Shown here: positions 6,207 to 11,825 of the stretch, one piece after another
Layout of the letters: the number at the start of each line of letters is the position of its first letter
Numbering within the stretch: the first letter of the stretch is position 1
Assembly (NCBI GenBank): GCA_045806105.1
Contig: JBJMJY010000066.1
Location: 1-11,825 of the forward strand
Length of the DNA stretch: 11,825 nt
DNA from: AC-32 sp045806105
Lineage (GTDB): Bacteria; Actinomycetota; Thermoleophilia; Gaiellales; Gaiellaceae
Reading direction: 5' to 3'
Notes under the pieces: generated by a model
What the model was told of the DNA's origin: nothing
What the model saw: only the letters and a program-made list of their open reading frames with translations
Database searches by the model: none
Translations under genes and position numbers: made by a program

Positions 6207-6527
6207 CTACGTGAAGGCGGGGGCGAGCAGCAGCACGGCTGGGATGGGCCCGATCCCGGCGAGGAGCAGGGCCGGAACCGTCAGCCCCTCGCGGAGCAAC
6301 GCGCCTGCGGTTACCAGGAACGCGCCGCCGAACACGAGCGAGGCGCCGAGCCAGAGCTGAAACGGCCCGCTGCCGAAGGTGTCGAACGGGTACGGCCCGT
6401 CGATGATCCACACGTAGCGCTCGTCATCGCCATGGATGAAGGCGAACAGCAGCAACGAGCTGAGGCCGAAGAGCAGGCCCCACCCGATCAAGACGCCGCT
6501 TAGCAGATCCCGCACGCGCACATCCAC
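6207..6527 (-). CDS. Small membrane protein, three predicted helices
   Basis: Protein of 106 residues from GTG 6527. The frame stays open upstream to 6653, but that would overlap the preceding gene's 3' end and give an arginine-rich non-conserved extension. A TACGTT box ends 6 nt before GTG 6527, so this start is preferred. Hydrophobic segments: about residues 9-32 (LLSGVLIGWGLLFGLSSLLL), about 56-76 (FQLWLGASLVFGGAFLVTAG) and about 80-103 (LTVPALLLAGIGPIPAVLLL). Between the first two is a polar loop (HGDDERYVWIIDGPYPFD) probably outside the membrane. No family recognised and no function assigned. It converges on the secreted-protein gene and follows another membrane-protein gene on the same strand. 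Confidence 0.68.
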   Translation of the reverse strand: MDVRVRDLLSGVLIGWGLLFGLSSLLLFAFIHGDDERYVWIIDGPYPFDTFGSGPFQLWLGASLVFGGAFLVTAGALLREGLTVPALLLAGIGPIPAVLLLAPAFT

Positions 6528-6533
6528 GGACGC

Positions 6534-6539
6534 AACGTA
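6534..6539 (-). promoter_or_regulatory. Leaderless-type -10 box for the small membrane protein
   Basis: TACGTT (TANNNT) on the minus strand ends 6 nt before GTG 6527. It decides the choice of start for that gene and implies an independent promoter in the 43-bp gap after the upstream gene's stop. Confidence 0.5.
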
Positions 6540-6570
6540 GGAGGACCCGGCGCCGACCGCCAGGGATGCG

Positions 6571-7218
6571 TCAGCGCGGATCGTCGCGGTCGATGTTCCA
6601 GTGCCGCGCCGCCGTCGCCGTCCAGCCTTCGCCCTCCCGCGGGCGCAAGGCAAAGCGCGTGATCACGCGCTGGCCGCCCTCGTGGTCACCGTAGAGCAGA
6701 TCGATGATCAGGACGTTGCGGTGAGAGATTGCGTCGCGAGCCTCCGCGAACTCGGCCGAGCCGGGATCGCGAAAGGAGCCCTGCCAGAAGCCGACGTCGC
6801 CCACCGGCACGTAGAGGTCGCGGGTCAGGCGCGTGAACCTCGACGGATCGCCATGCTCCCCGACGACGCGCTCGAGCTGGTCGGCGGCCTGGAAGCTCCA
6901 GCCGTGGAGGACGGCGATCCCCGACCCGACGTTGCGGAGCGGAATCGCGAGGTAGACCGCAGAGTCGCTCACCTCGGCGATGCCCTGGCCGCCTGGCGCC
7001 AAGAACCACCTGTCGTCGACGAACCCGATCTTCTGCGGCGGGTCGTCGAGCTTCGACGGCAGGAGCAGCGGGCGCAGCCCGGCGAGCAGCGAGCGCTCGG
7101 CCACCCGCGCGGCCCGGTTCGCCGAGCGAACGGACGCGAAGGTCGCGAGCGCCAGCACCAGCGTGCCGGCCGCCGTCGCGAGCGCCGAGATCGTCACCCA
7201 GTCAGCCGCCAGCGTCAC
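6571..7218 (-). CDS. Membrane-anchored conserved hypothetical protein
   Basis: Protein of 215 residues with one N-terminal transmembrane helix (about residues 7-30, VTISALATAAGTLVLALATF), followed by a basic stretch with several arginines (RSANRAARVAERS), so the C-terminal domain is probably cytoplasmic. The soluble part contains YLAIPLRNVGSGIAVLHGW, RDLYVPVGDVGFWQG, IIDLLYGDHEGGQRVI and a C-terminal RHWNIDRDDPR, which look like conserved blocks; I recall similar uncharacterised actinobacterial proteins but no named domain. The beta-rich pattern with a GSGIA turn suggests a sandwich-type fold. GTG 7218 is supported by a TAGAGT box 6 nt upstream. No partner gene is obvious; the downstream small membrane protein has its own promoter. 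Confidence 0.75.
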   Translation of the reverse strand: MTLAADWVTISALATAAGTLVLALATFASVRSANRAARVAERSLLAGLRPLLLPSKLDDPPQKIGFVDDRWFLAPGGQGIAEVSDSAVYLAIPLRNVGSGIAVLHGWSFQAADQLERVVGEHGDPSRFTRLTRDLYVPVGDVGFWQGSFRDPGSAEFAEARDAISHRNVLIIDLLYGDHEGGQRVITRFALRPREGEGWTATAARHWNIDRDDPR

Positions 7219-7224
7219 GAGGTG

Positions 7225-7230
7225 ACTCTA
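7225..7230 (-). promoter_or_regulatory. Leaderless-type -10 box for the membrane-anchored protein
   Basis: TAGAGT (TANNNT) on the minus strand ends 6 nt before GTG 7218, again the leaderless geometry. It lies just downstream (in the transcription sense) of the intergenic palindromic repeat at 7268-7322. Confidence 0.5.
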
Positions 7231-7267
7231 CGGCGCGTGCTTCAGCGCCGCCCAAGCGGCCCACTGA

Positions 7268-7322
7268 GGCATCGCTTGCGATGCCGCTGAGAGGCCACGC
7301 CGGCTCCGCTGGCGTGGCCGTC
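7268..7322. repeat. Palindromic repeat copy 2, intergenic, two hairpins
   Basis: Hairpin A is GGCATCGCTTGCGATGCC (7268-7285), a perfect palindrome closing on a CTTG turn. Hairpin B has arms 7293-7303 and 7309-7319 (11 pairs, one G.T) and a 5-nt loop. The segment aligns with 965-1020 inside lhr, with 20 of 21 bases identical at the left end, and hairpin B keeps the same stem and loop lengths with compensatory changes. It lies between the stop of the FAD oxidoreductase gene and the promoter of the membrane-anchored protein, so it could also end or protect the long minus-strand transcript. No T-tract follows. Confidence 0.7.
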
Positions 7323-7339
7323 TAATCCACAGGCGTCAG

Positions 7340-8764
7340 TCAGCCGACATCCCGAAGCGCCGCCTGCGCAGCCCAGTACCCGCACATGCCGTGGACGCCG
7401 CCGCCGGGAGGCGTCGAGGCCGAGCAGAGGTAGACGCCGTCGAGCGGCGTGCTCCACGGGACGAGCCGCGCCGCCGGCCGCCGGAGGATCTGGCCGAGAT
7501 CCATCGCGCCGCCGTTGAGGTCGCCGCCGACGAGGTTGCCGTTCCGGCCCTGGAGGTCGCGCGGGCCGAGCGAGCTGCGCGCCAGCACGAGCTCACGGAA
7601 GCCGGGCGCGAAGCGCTCGACCTGCGCCTCGATCCGCTCGGTCATCTCGACGCCGGAGCCGTTCGGGACGTGGCAGTACGCCCAGGCGACGTGCTTGCCC
7701 TCGGGCGCGCGCGTCGGGTCGAAGAGCGTCTGCTGGACGAGCAACACGAACGGCCGCTCGACCGGGCGCCCGCTCCAGGCGCCCCACTCCGAGTGCGAGA
7801 TCTCGTCCAGCGTTCCGCCGAGGTGGACGGTGCCGGCCCGGCGGCACTCCCGGGCGCGCCACGGAATCGGCCCGTCCAGCGCCCAGTCGACCTTGAAGGC
7901 GCCCGGGCCGTGCCGGTAGGACAGCAGCCTCCGCTCGTACCGGCGCGGCAGCCGCCCTCCTGCTAGCCGCACGAGCTCCCGTGGAGCAACGTCGGCGAGC
8001 ACGAGCCGGTCCGTGGGCACCTCGTCGACGCGGGAGCCGGTCACGATCGACCCTCCGAGCTGACGTACGCGTGCCGCCAGCGCATCGGCAAGCGAGGAGG
8101 AGCCGCCGCGCGCGACCGGCCAACCGACCGCGTGGCCCATGACGGTCAGCGCGAGCCCGAAGCCTGCGCTCGGCCGGCGCTCGAGCGGCAGCATCGCGTG
8201 CGCGCAGTGGCCCGCGAACCAGGCGCGGGCGCGCTCGGTCTCGAACAGCGACTCGGCAACCGAGCGTGCATCTCCGAGCGCAGCGCGGGTCGCCCGCGCG
8301 AGCGCGCCGGCGCCCGCCGACTCGAGCGCCCGCAGTGTCCTCCGGGGAGGGGGCGGCAGCCGCCCGAGCACCGCCGGCGCGAGCTCCGCCCAGGCCTCCA
8401 CGAGCGGCTCCATGAGCCGCCGGTACGCGCCGCCGTCGCGGCCGAGCGCGTCTGCGGTCTCGTCCACGCCGCGCTCGAGCATGACCGCCGTTCCGTCGTC
8501 GAGCGGATGCGCGGCCGGCGCCTCCGGGTGGATCCACTGGACGTCGAGGTCGAGCGTGCGGAAGAACGGCGACCCGGCCGCGAGGGGCTGCACGGTGGCG
8601 CAGACGTCGTGGACGAACCCCGGGAGCGTCAGCTCCTCGGAGTGCAGCCCGCCGCCGACCCAGTCCGCCGCCTCCCGGACCTCGACCTCCACCCCGCCCT
8701 GCAGCAACGCGATCGCCGCTGCGAGGCCGTTCGGCCCCGAGCCGACGACCAGCGCTCGGCTCAC
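7340..8764 (-). CDS. Phytoene-desaturase-like FAD-dependent oxidoreductase
   Basis: FAD-dependent amine-oxidase/phytoene-desaturase superfamily protein, 474 residues, within the usual 470-530 range. The N-terminal Rossmann motif VVGSGPNGLAAA (residues 6-17) ends in the acidic residue at E31 that binds the ADP ribose. GGGLHSEELTLPGFVHDVCA (37-56) and the C-terminal GVYLCSASTPPGGGVHGMCG, which completes the FAD site, are characteristic of the CrtI-like actinobacterial group usually annotated as NAD(P)/FAD-dependent oxidoreductase. The substrate is not known; no other carotenoid gene is nearby, so a carotenoid role should not be assumed. GTG 8764 overlaps the stop of the LigD-type gene (GTGA), so it is probably translated by coupling. 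Last gene of the minus-strand run. Confidence 0.9.
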   Translation of the reverse strand: MSRALVVGSGPNGLAAAIALLQGGVEVEVREAADWVGGGLHSEELTLPGFVHDVCATVQPLAAGSPFFRTLDLDVQWIHPEAPAAHPLDDGTAVMLERGVDETADALGRDGGAYRRLMEPLVEAWAELAPAVLGRLPPPPRRTLRALESAGAGALARATRAALGDARSVAESLFETERARAWFAGHCAHAMLPLERRPSAGFGLALTVMGHAVGWPVARGGSSSLADALAARVRQLGGSIVTGSRVDEVPTDRLVLADVAPRELVRLAGGRLPRRYERRLLSYRHGPGAFKVDWALDGPIPWRARECRRAGTVHLGGTLDEISHSEWGAWSGRPVERPFVLLVQQTLFDPTRAPEGKHVAWAYCHVPNGSGVEMTERIEAQVERFAPGFRELVLARSSLGPRDLQGRNGNLVGGDLNGGAMDLGQILRRPAARLVPWSTPLDGVYLCSASTPPGGGVHGMCGYWAAQAALRDVG

Positions 8765-9678
8765 GCGCCGCGCAGACGCCGCAGCGCCGGGCCCAGCGCC
8801 TGGCCACCGCGCAGCACCGGCTCGAAGAGATCGCCGTGCTTCCCCACGCGGGCGAGCGCCTCCCCCATCCCGAAGTCCCGCGGCCGCACCTTCTCGCCGA
8901 GCTCGTCCCACCGCAGCGGGGTCGAGACCGGCGCGCCCGGCTTGGGCCGCACCGAGTAGGCCGACGCGATCGTCTTGCCGTGCCCGTTCTGGCGGTGGTC
9001 GACGAGCACGCCTCGCCGCTTCTTCTTCAGCCATTCGGTGGTCACGAGGCCGGGGTTCTCCGCTTCGAGGCCGCGTGACACCCGCTCGGCGAACTCATAG
9101 GTCTCCGGGTAGGAGGAGCGGCGCGTGATCGGCATGAGCACGTGGATCCCGTCGGCGCCGCTGGTCTTCACGTACGACTCGAGCTCGAGCCCCTCGAGTG
9201 CCTCCCGCACCAGGTGCGCGACCCGGATCGCCTGCGCGAACCCGTTGCGCGACTCCGGCGGGTCGAGGTCGAAGACGACGTAGTCGGGTCGCTCCGGCTT
9301 GTCGACCCGCGAGTACCAGGCGTTCATGTCGACGCAGTTCATCTGCACCATCCAGACGAGTGCGGCCGGCTCGTTGACGAGCGCGAAGTCGACGAGCCGC
9401 GACCCACCCTCGCGCGGCCAGGTCCGGAACTGACGCGTCGGAAGCCACGGCGGCTTCCCTTTCGGCGCCTGCTTGGCGAAGTACGGCTGAGCGTCGATCC
9501 CGTGGGGATAGCGCTTGAGCGTGAACGGCCGGTCGCGCAGGTGCGGGACGATGGCGTCGCCGATCTCCGCGTAGTACTCCGCGAGGTCGCCCTTCGTCAC
9601 GCCGTCTTTGGGGAACAGGACGCGATCCGTGCTCGTGAGCCGGATGGTGCGGCGGCCTACGCGCAGCTCGTCGCTCAT
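8761..9678 (-). CDS. ligD: LigD-type DNA polymerase/primase domain protein (NHEJ PolDom)
   Basis: Stand-alone polymerase domain of the LigD type (archaeo-eukaryotic primase superfamily), 305 residues, the normal size for the single domain. Such enzymes extend or fill DNA ends, often with ribonucleotides, during Ku-dependent end joining. The metal-binding pair D137 and D139 is in VVFDLDPP, SGADGIHVLMP (173-183) carries the conserved nucleotide-binding histidine, and the third acidic residue is D227 in VLVDHRQN. The N-terminal LTSTDRVLFPKDGVTKGDLAEYY is also typical. No ligase or nuclease domain is attached, and no Ku gene is visible in the window, so partners must be elsewhere. ATG 9678 overlaps the upstream methyltransferase stop (ATGA). 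The symbol is given for the domain only; this is not a full LigD. Confidence 0.92.
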   Translation of the reverse strand: MSDELRVGRRTIRLTSTDRVLFPKDGVTKGDLAEYYAEIGDAIVPHLRDRPFTLKRYPHGIDAQPYFAKQAPKGKPPWLPTRQFRTWPREGGSRLVDFALVNEPAALVWMVQMNCVDMNAWYSRVDKPERPDYVVFDLDPPESRNGFAQAIRVAHLVREALEGLELESYVKTSGADGIHVLMPITRRSSYPETYEFAERVSRGLEAENPGLVTTEWLKKKRRGVLVDHRQNGHGKTIASAYSVRPKPGAPVSTPLRWDELGEKVRPRDFGMGEALARVGKHGDLFEPVLRGGQALGPALRRLRGA

Positions 9679-10391
9679 CGGGCGAGCCGCGTCCAGACGA
9701 GCTCGTGCCGGAGCGGGAGCCGATACGGGCCGGCGAGAAGGGGCCGGACCCGCGCAAACAGCGCGGTGCGCTCGTCCGGCGGGAGCGCCGCGAGCGAGCT
9801 CGTCGTCGAGTAGAGCGTGAGCAGCGCCTCGCCGTCAACCGTGAGCTCGTCCTCTGCCCGCTCGTAGGTGAGCGGTTCGAAGGGCGACGCCGCAAAGGCG
9901 TCGTCCCACGGCGGGCGGCGCTGCGGCTGGGACCGCTCCCAGGGCCCGCTGAGCAGCTCCAGCGCCGGGGCGGGCAGCGGCGGGTCGGTCTCCCACCAGT
10001 GCGTGGAGACGACGGCGAGGCCGCCGCCCGGCCGCAGCACGCGCGCGAGCTCGGCGATCGCCGCCGCGGGATCGAACCAGTGGAACGCCTCGCCGACGAA
10101 GACGGCGTCCACGCTCGCTTCGTCGAGCGGTATGGCCTCCGCGCTTCCTGCGAGGGCCCGGCCGTGAATCGCCCGCATGCGGTCGTCGGGCTCGACGGCG
10201 ACGACGTCCGCGAAGCGGCGGCGCAGCTCATCGGTGAGGCGACCCGTTCCGGCGGCGAGGTCGAGGACGCGCGCGCCGGCATCGAGCTCCAGCACCTCCT
10301 GCGCCAGCTCGAGCAGCGCCCCGGAGTAGGGCGGTCGGACACGGTGGTACGTCTCGGCGACGTTCCCGAAGCTGAGCCCGAGCTCAGGCAC
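9675..10391 (-). CDS. Class I SAM-dependent methyltransferase (paralogue 1)
   Basis: Class I methyltransferase of the Methyltransf_11 type, 238 residues. SAM-binding motif I is LDLAAGTG (43-50), the acidic residue ending strand 2 is in VVAVEPDD (63-70), and AIPLDEASVDAVFVGEAFHWF (86-106) with ARVLRPGGGLAVV holds motifs II-III; FHWFD is typical of this family. Substrate unknown. It is clearly homologous to the next gene upstream, so the pair arose by duplication. GTG 10391 overlaps the end of that gene by 8 bases (10384-10391); the open frame continues further upstream to 10559 but that part is out-of-frame overlap with the paralogue and not homologous. The stop overlaps the LigD-type start by 4 bases. 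Confidence 0.9.
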   Translation of the reverse strand: MPELGLSFGNVAETYHRVRPPYSGALLELAQEVLELDAGARVLDLAAGTGRLTDELRRRFADVVAVEPDDRMRAIHGRALAGSAEAIPLDEASVDAVFVGEAFHWFDPAAAIAELARVLRPGGGLAVVSTHWWETDPPLPAPALELLSGPWERSQPQRRPPWDDAFAASPFEPLTYERAEDELTVDGEALLTLYSTTSSLAALPPDERTALFARVRPLLAGPYRLPLRHELVWTRLAR

Positions 10392-11091
10392 GCCTGGCCC
10401 ACTCGAAGTTCGTGCGCATCCGAAACGTGTAGTCGCCCTCGGGCAGCATCGCCGCCAGCTCCGCGAGCACCTCGGCGCGGTCGTCGCGGTTCGCGATCCA
10501 GCTCGTCGAGGCGGAAAAGGCGAGCACCTCGTCACGGCTCGAGCGGTGGTCGTGCTCAACCGCGCCCTCGTGCGCCTCGCCCAAGGCGGTGCCCTCGAAG
10601 AGGTCGTCGGCGATTGGAGGCGGCGGCATTGCTTCGTACAGCTCGTCCAGCCGCGCCCGGTAATCGGGTGGGAGCGGGTTCGGCTCGACCGCTTCGTTCC
10701 AGAGCCGCGCGAGCACTCCGCCCGGTCGCAGCACGCGCACGATCTCGCCGACCGCGACGTCGTTGGCGAACCAGTGGAACGCCTGGCCCGTGAAGACGGC
10801 GTCCACCGAGCCGTCGCCGAGCGGAATCGCCTCCGCGACGCCCGGCAGCGCTTCGGCCTTCGGGACGCGCTCCTCGAGGATCGCCCGCAGCTCCGAGAGC
10901 GGCTCGAGCGCGATCACCCGCGCATACCGAGCGGCGAGCACGCGCGTCAGCTTGCCTGTTCCGGCGCCGATGTCCAGCACATTCGCCTCGTCGGGAACGG
11001 GCAGCAGCTCGAGCACCTCCGGCGGCCAGCCGGGGCGCCCGCGCTCGTACTCCTCGGCCGCGCGGTTGAAGCTGCGCGCCTGCTCCGTTAG
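10384..11091 (-). CDS. Class I SAM-dependent methyltransferase (paralogue 2), start unclear
   Basis: Second Methyltransf_11-type protein, about 235 residues by homology. Motif I is VLDIGAGTG, followed by ARVIALEP, AIPLGDGSVDAVFTGQAFHWF and VRVLRPGGVLARLWNE, block for block as in the paralogue downstream. Conserved coding begins at or before RSFNRAAEEYERGRPGWPPE, but this frame has no ATG, GTG or TTG between that block and the acyl-CoA dehydrogenase stop, nor for a long way upstream. The first ordinary start is GTG 11016, which would remove the conserved N-terminal block. The end given here (11091, a CTA codon overlapping the upstream TAA) marks the limit of apparent coding, not a proven start. 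A rare start codon, translational coupling, or a base error near the five-G run at 11096-11100 could explain it. Substrate unknown. Confidence 0.82.
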   Translation of the reverse strand, partial: LTEQARSFNRAAEEYERGRPGWPPEVLELLPVPDEANVLDIGAGTGKLTRVLAARYARVIALEPLSELRAILEERVPKAEALPGVAEAIPLGDGSVDAVFTGQAFHWFANDVAVGEIVRVLRPGGVLARLWNEAVEPNPLPPDYRARLDELYEAMPPPPIADDLFEGTALGEAHEGAVEHDHRSSRDEVLAFSASTSWIANRDDRAEVLAELAAMLPEGDYTFRMRTNFEWARRA

Positions 11092-11825
11092 CCGACCCCC
11101 GTCAGCAGGAAGGAACGCTGCTCCTTGAGCATCTCGCGGGCGATCACGAGCCGCTGGATCTGGTTCGTGCCCTCGTAGATCTGTGTGATCTTGGCGTCGC
11201 GCATCATCCGCTCGACGGGGTACTCCTGGATGTAGCCGTAGCCGCCGAGGATCTGCACCGCATCGGTGGTGACCTCCATGGCGACGTCGCTGCAGTAGAG
11301 CTTCGCCATCGCCGAGATCTTCGTCAGCTCCTGCCCGTCGGCTCCCTCGTCGATCAGCTGCCCACAGCGGTAGAGGAGCCCGCGCGCCGCCTCGCACTTC
11401 GTCTCCATGTCGGCGAGCATCCCCGCGATCAGCTGGTGCTCGCCGATCGGCTTGCCCATCGTCTCGCGTGACTTCGCGTATTCGACCGCGTAGTCGGTCG
11501 CACCCTGCGCGAGGCCGAGCCCCTGGGCGCCGATCCCCGGCCGCGATCGATCGAGGACCCGCATCGCGATCCGAAAGCCCTCTCCCTCTTCGGCGAGCAG
11601 GTTGTCGACCGGGATGCGGCAGTCGTCGAAGAACACCTCGCCGGTAGTCGAGCCCTTGATTCCCATTTTGGGCTCGATCCGGCCGACCTTGTAGAGGAGC
11701 CCTCGTGCGGCCTCGCATTTCGTCTCCATGTCGGCGAGCATCCCGGCGATCAGCTGATGCTGCCCGATCGGCTTGCACATCGTCTCGCGTGAACGCGCGT
11801 ACTCGACGGCGTAGTCGGTCGCGCC
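11088..11825 (-). CDS. Acyl-CoA dehydrogenase with internal duplication (N-terminus beyond window)
   Basis: FAD-dependent acyl-CoA dehydrogenase, which introduces a trans-2 double bond into acyl-CoA in beta-oxidation or related pathways. In window: 245 residues plus stop, open at the right edge. Typical blocks: KMGIKGSTTGEVFFDDCRIP, RIAMRVLDRSRPGIGAQ, GGYGYIQEYPVERMMRDAKITQIYEGTNQIQR with the catalytic glutamate in YEGTNQ. The protein starts the window with GATDYAVEYARSRETM through CEAARGLLY and repeats nearly the same 45 residues 107 codons later; between them is KVGRIEPKMG, which normally follows the N-terminal half of the enzyme, not this helix. So the gene carries a tandem segmental duplication or is a fusion of two tandem paralogues, and the full protein would be about 107 residues longer than normal. 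Activity uncertain. Confidence 0.9.
   Translation of the reverse strand, partial: GATDYAVEYARSRETMCKPIGQHQLIAGMLADMETKCEAARGLLYKVGRIEPKMGIKGSTTGEVFFDDCRIPVDNLLAEEGEGFRIAMRVLDRSRPGIGAQGLGLAQGATDYAVEYAKSRETMGKPIGEHQLIAGMLADMETKCEAARGLLYRCGQLIDEGADGQELTKISAMAKLYCSDVAMEVTTDAVQILGGYGYIQEYPVERMMRDAKITQIYEGTNQIQRLVIAREMLKEQRSFLLTGVG
11371..11504 (-). repeat. Internal repeat of acyl-CoA dehydrogenase, downstream copy
   Basis: 134 bp that match 11692-11825 without gaps, at an offset of 321 bp (107 codons), with about 15 differences by hand count (about 89% identity). It encodes the normal copy of the stretch GATDYAVEYAKSRETM to EAARGLLY, followed by the expected CGQLIDEGA. Confidence 0.85.
11692..11825 (-). 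repeat. Internal repeat of acyl-CoA dehydrogenase, upstream copy (truncated by window)
   Basis: Extra copy of the same stretch, in the same frame, with substitutions such as K to R, G to C and E to Q (ARSRETMCKPIGQHQ). It is followed by KVGRIEPKMG rather than by the C-terminal domain. The match runs to the last base of the window, so its true extent is unknown. Confidence 0.85.

Noticed and set aside
6528..6653. Longer start for the small membrane protein
   Set aside because: It would add an arginine-rich stretch overlapping the end of the upstream gene; the -10 box and hydrophobic profile support GTG 6527.
8765..9034. Upstream extension of the FAD oxidoreductase frame to 9034
   Set aside because: It overlaps the conserved C-terminal part of the LigD-type gene, and the Rossmann motif begins immediately after GTG 8764.
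1..11825. tRNA, rRNA, CRISPR array, transposase, integrase or prophage gene
   Set aside because: None seen: no regularly spaced direct repeats, no tRNA-like cloverleaf, and all substantial conserved frames are assigned to other families.

Overview
The window is about 11.8 kb of very GC-rich, gene-dense bacterial chromosome. GTG starts, 4-base stop/start overlaps (ATGA, GTGA), apparently leaderless -10 boxes just ahead of start codons, and the families present (Lhr helicase, stand-alone LigD-type polymerase domain, TIGR03252-like HhH-GPD protein) point to an actinobacterium. A deep lineage such as Thermoleophilia is my guess by general resemblance; no rRNA or other marker confirms it.

Layout: (1) 1-2300, minus strand: a HIT-family protein translationally coupled to an Lhr-type DNA helicase whose C-terminus lies beyond the left edge. 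(2) 2299-4159: a divergent HIT-like protein (+), an NmrA-like SDR protein (-) converging on it with overlapping stops, and a small P-loop kinase-like protein (+) divergent from the SDR. (3) 4146-4491: remains of a GMC oxidoreductase gene with a large internal deletion and two frameshifts. (4) 4501-6117, plus strand: an HhH-GPD-type base-excision-repair-like protein, then a secreted conserved protein of unknown function behind a possible sigma-28-type promoter. (5) 6207-7218, minus strand: two membrane proteins of unknown function, each with its own leaderless-type promoter. (6) 7340-11825, minus strand: a tightly packed run of acyl-CoA dehydrogenase (5' end off the window), two paralogous SAM methyltransferases, a LigD-type polymerase domain and a phytoene-desaturase-like FAD oxidoreductase. 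The last four overlap by 4-8 bases and probably form one transcript.

The genes are mostly housekeeping or accessory metabolism and repair, and I see no defence system, phage, CRISPR array, tRNA or rRNA. The most unusual signals are: a palindromic repeat of about 55-66 bp found twice, once between genes (7268-7322) and once inserted in frame inside the lhr helicase (965-1030), whose main hairpin keeps the same 11-bp stem and 5-nt loop through compensatory changes; a 321-bp-offset internal duplication in the acyl-CoA dehydrogenase; a recurrent TANNNT-N6/7-start leaderless promoter pattern; and a methyltransferase frame with no usual start codon at its conserved N-terminus.

Three intergenic gaps exceed 80 bp (5071-5199, 6118-6206, 7219-7339); all carry promoter or hairpin features described below. 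No gene-free stretch exceeds 300 bp.
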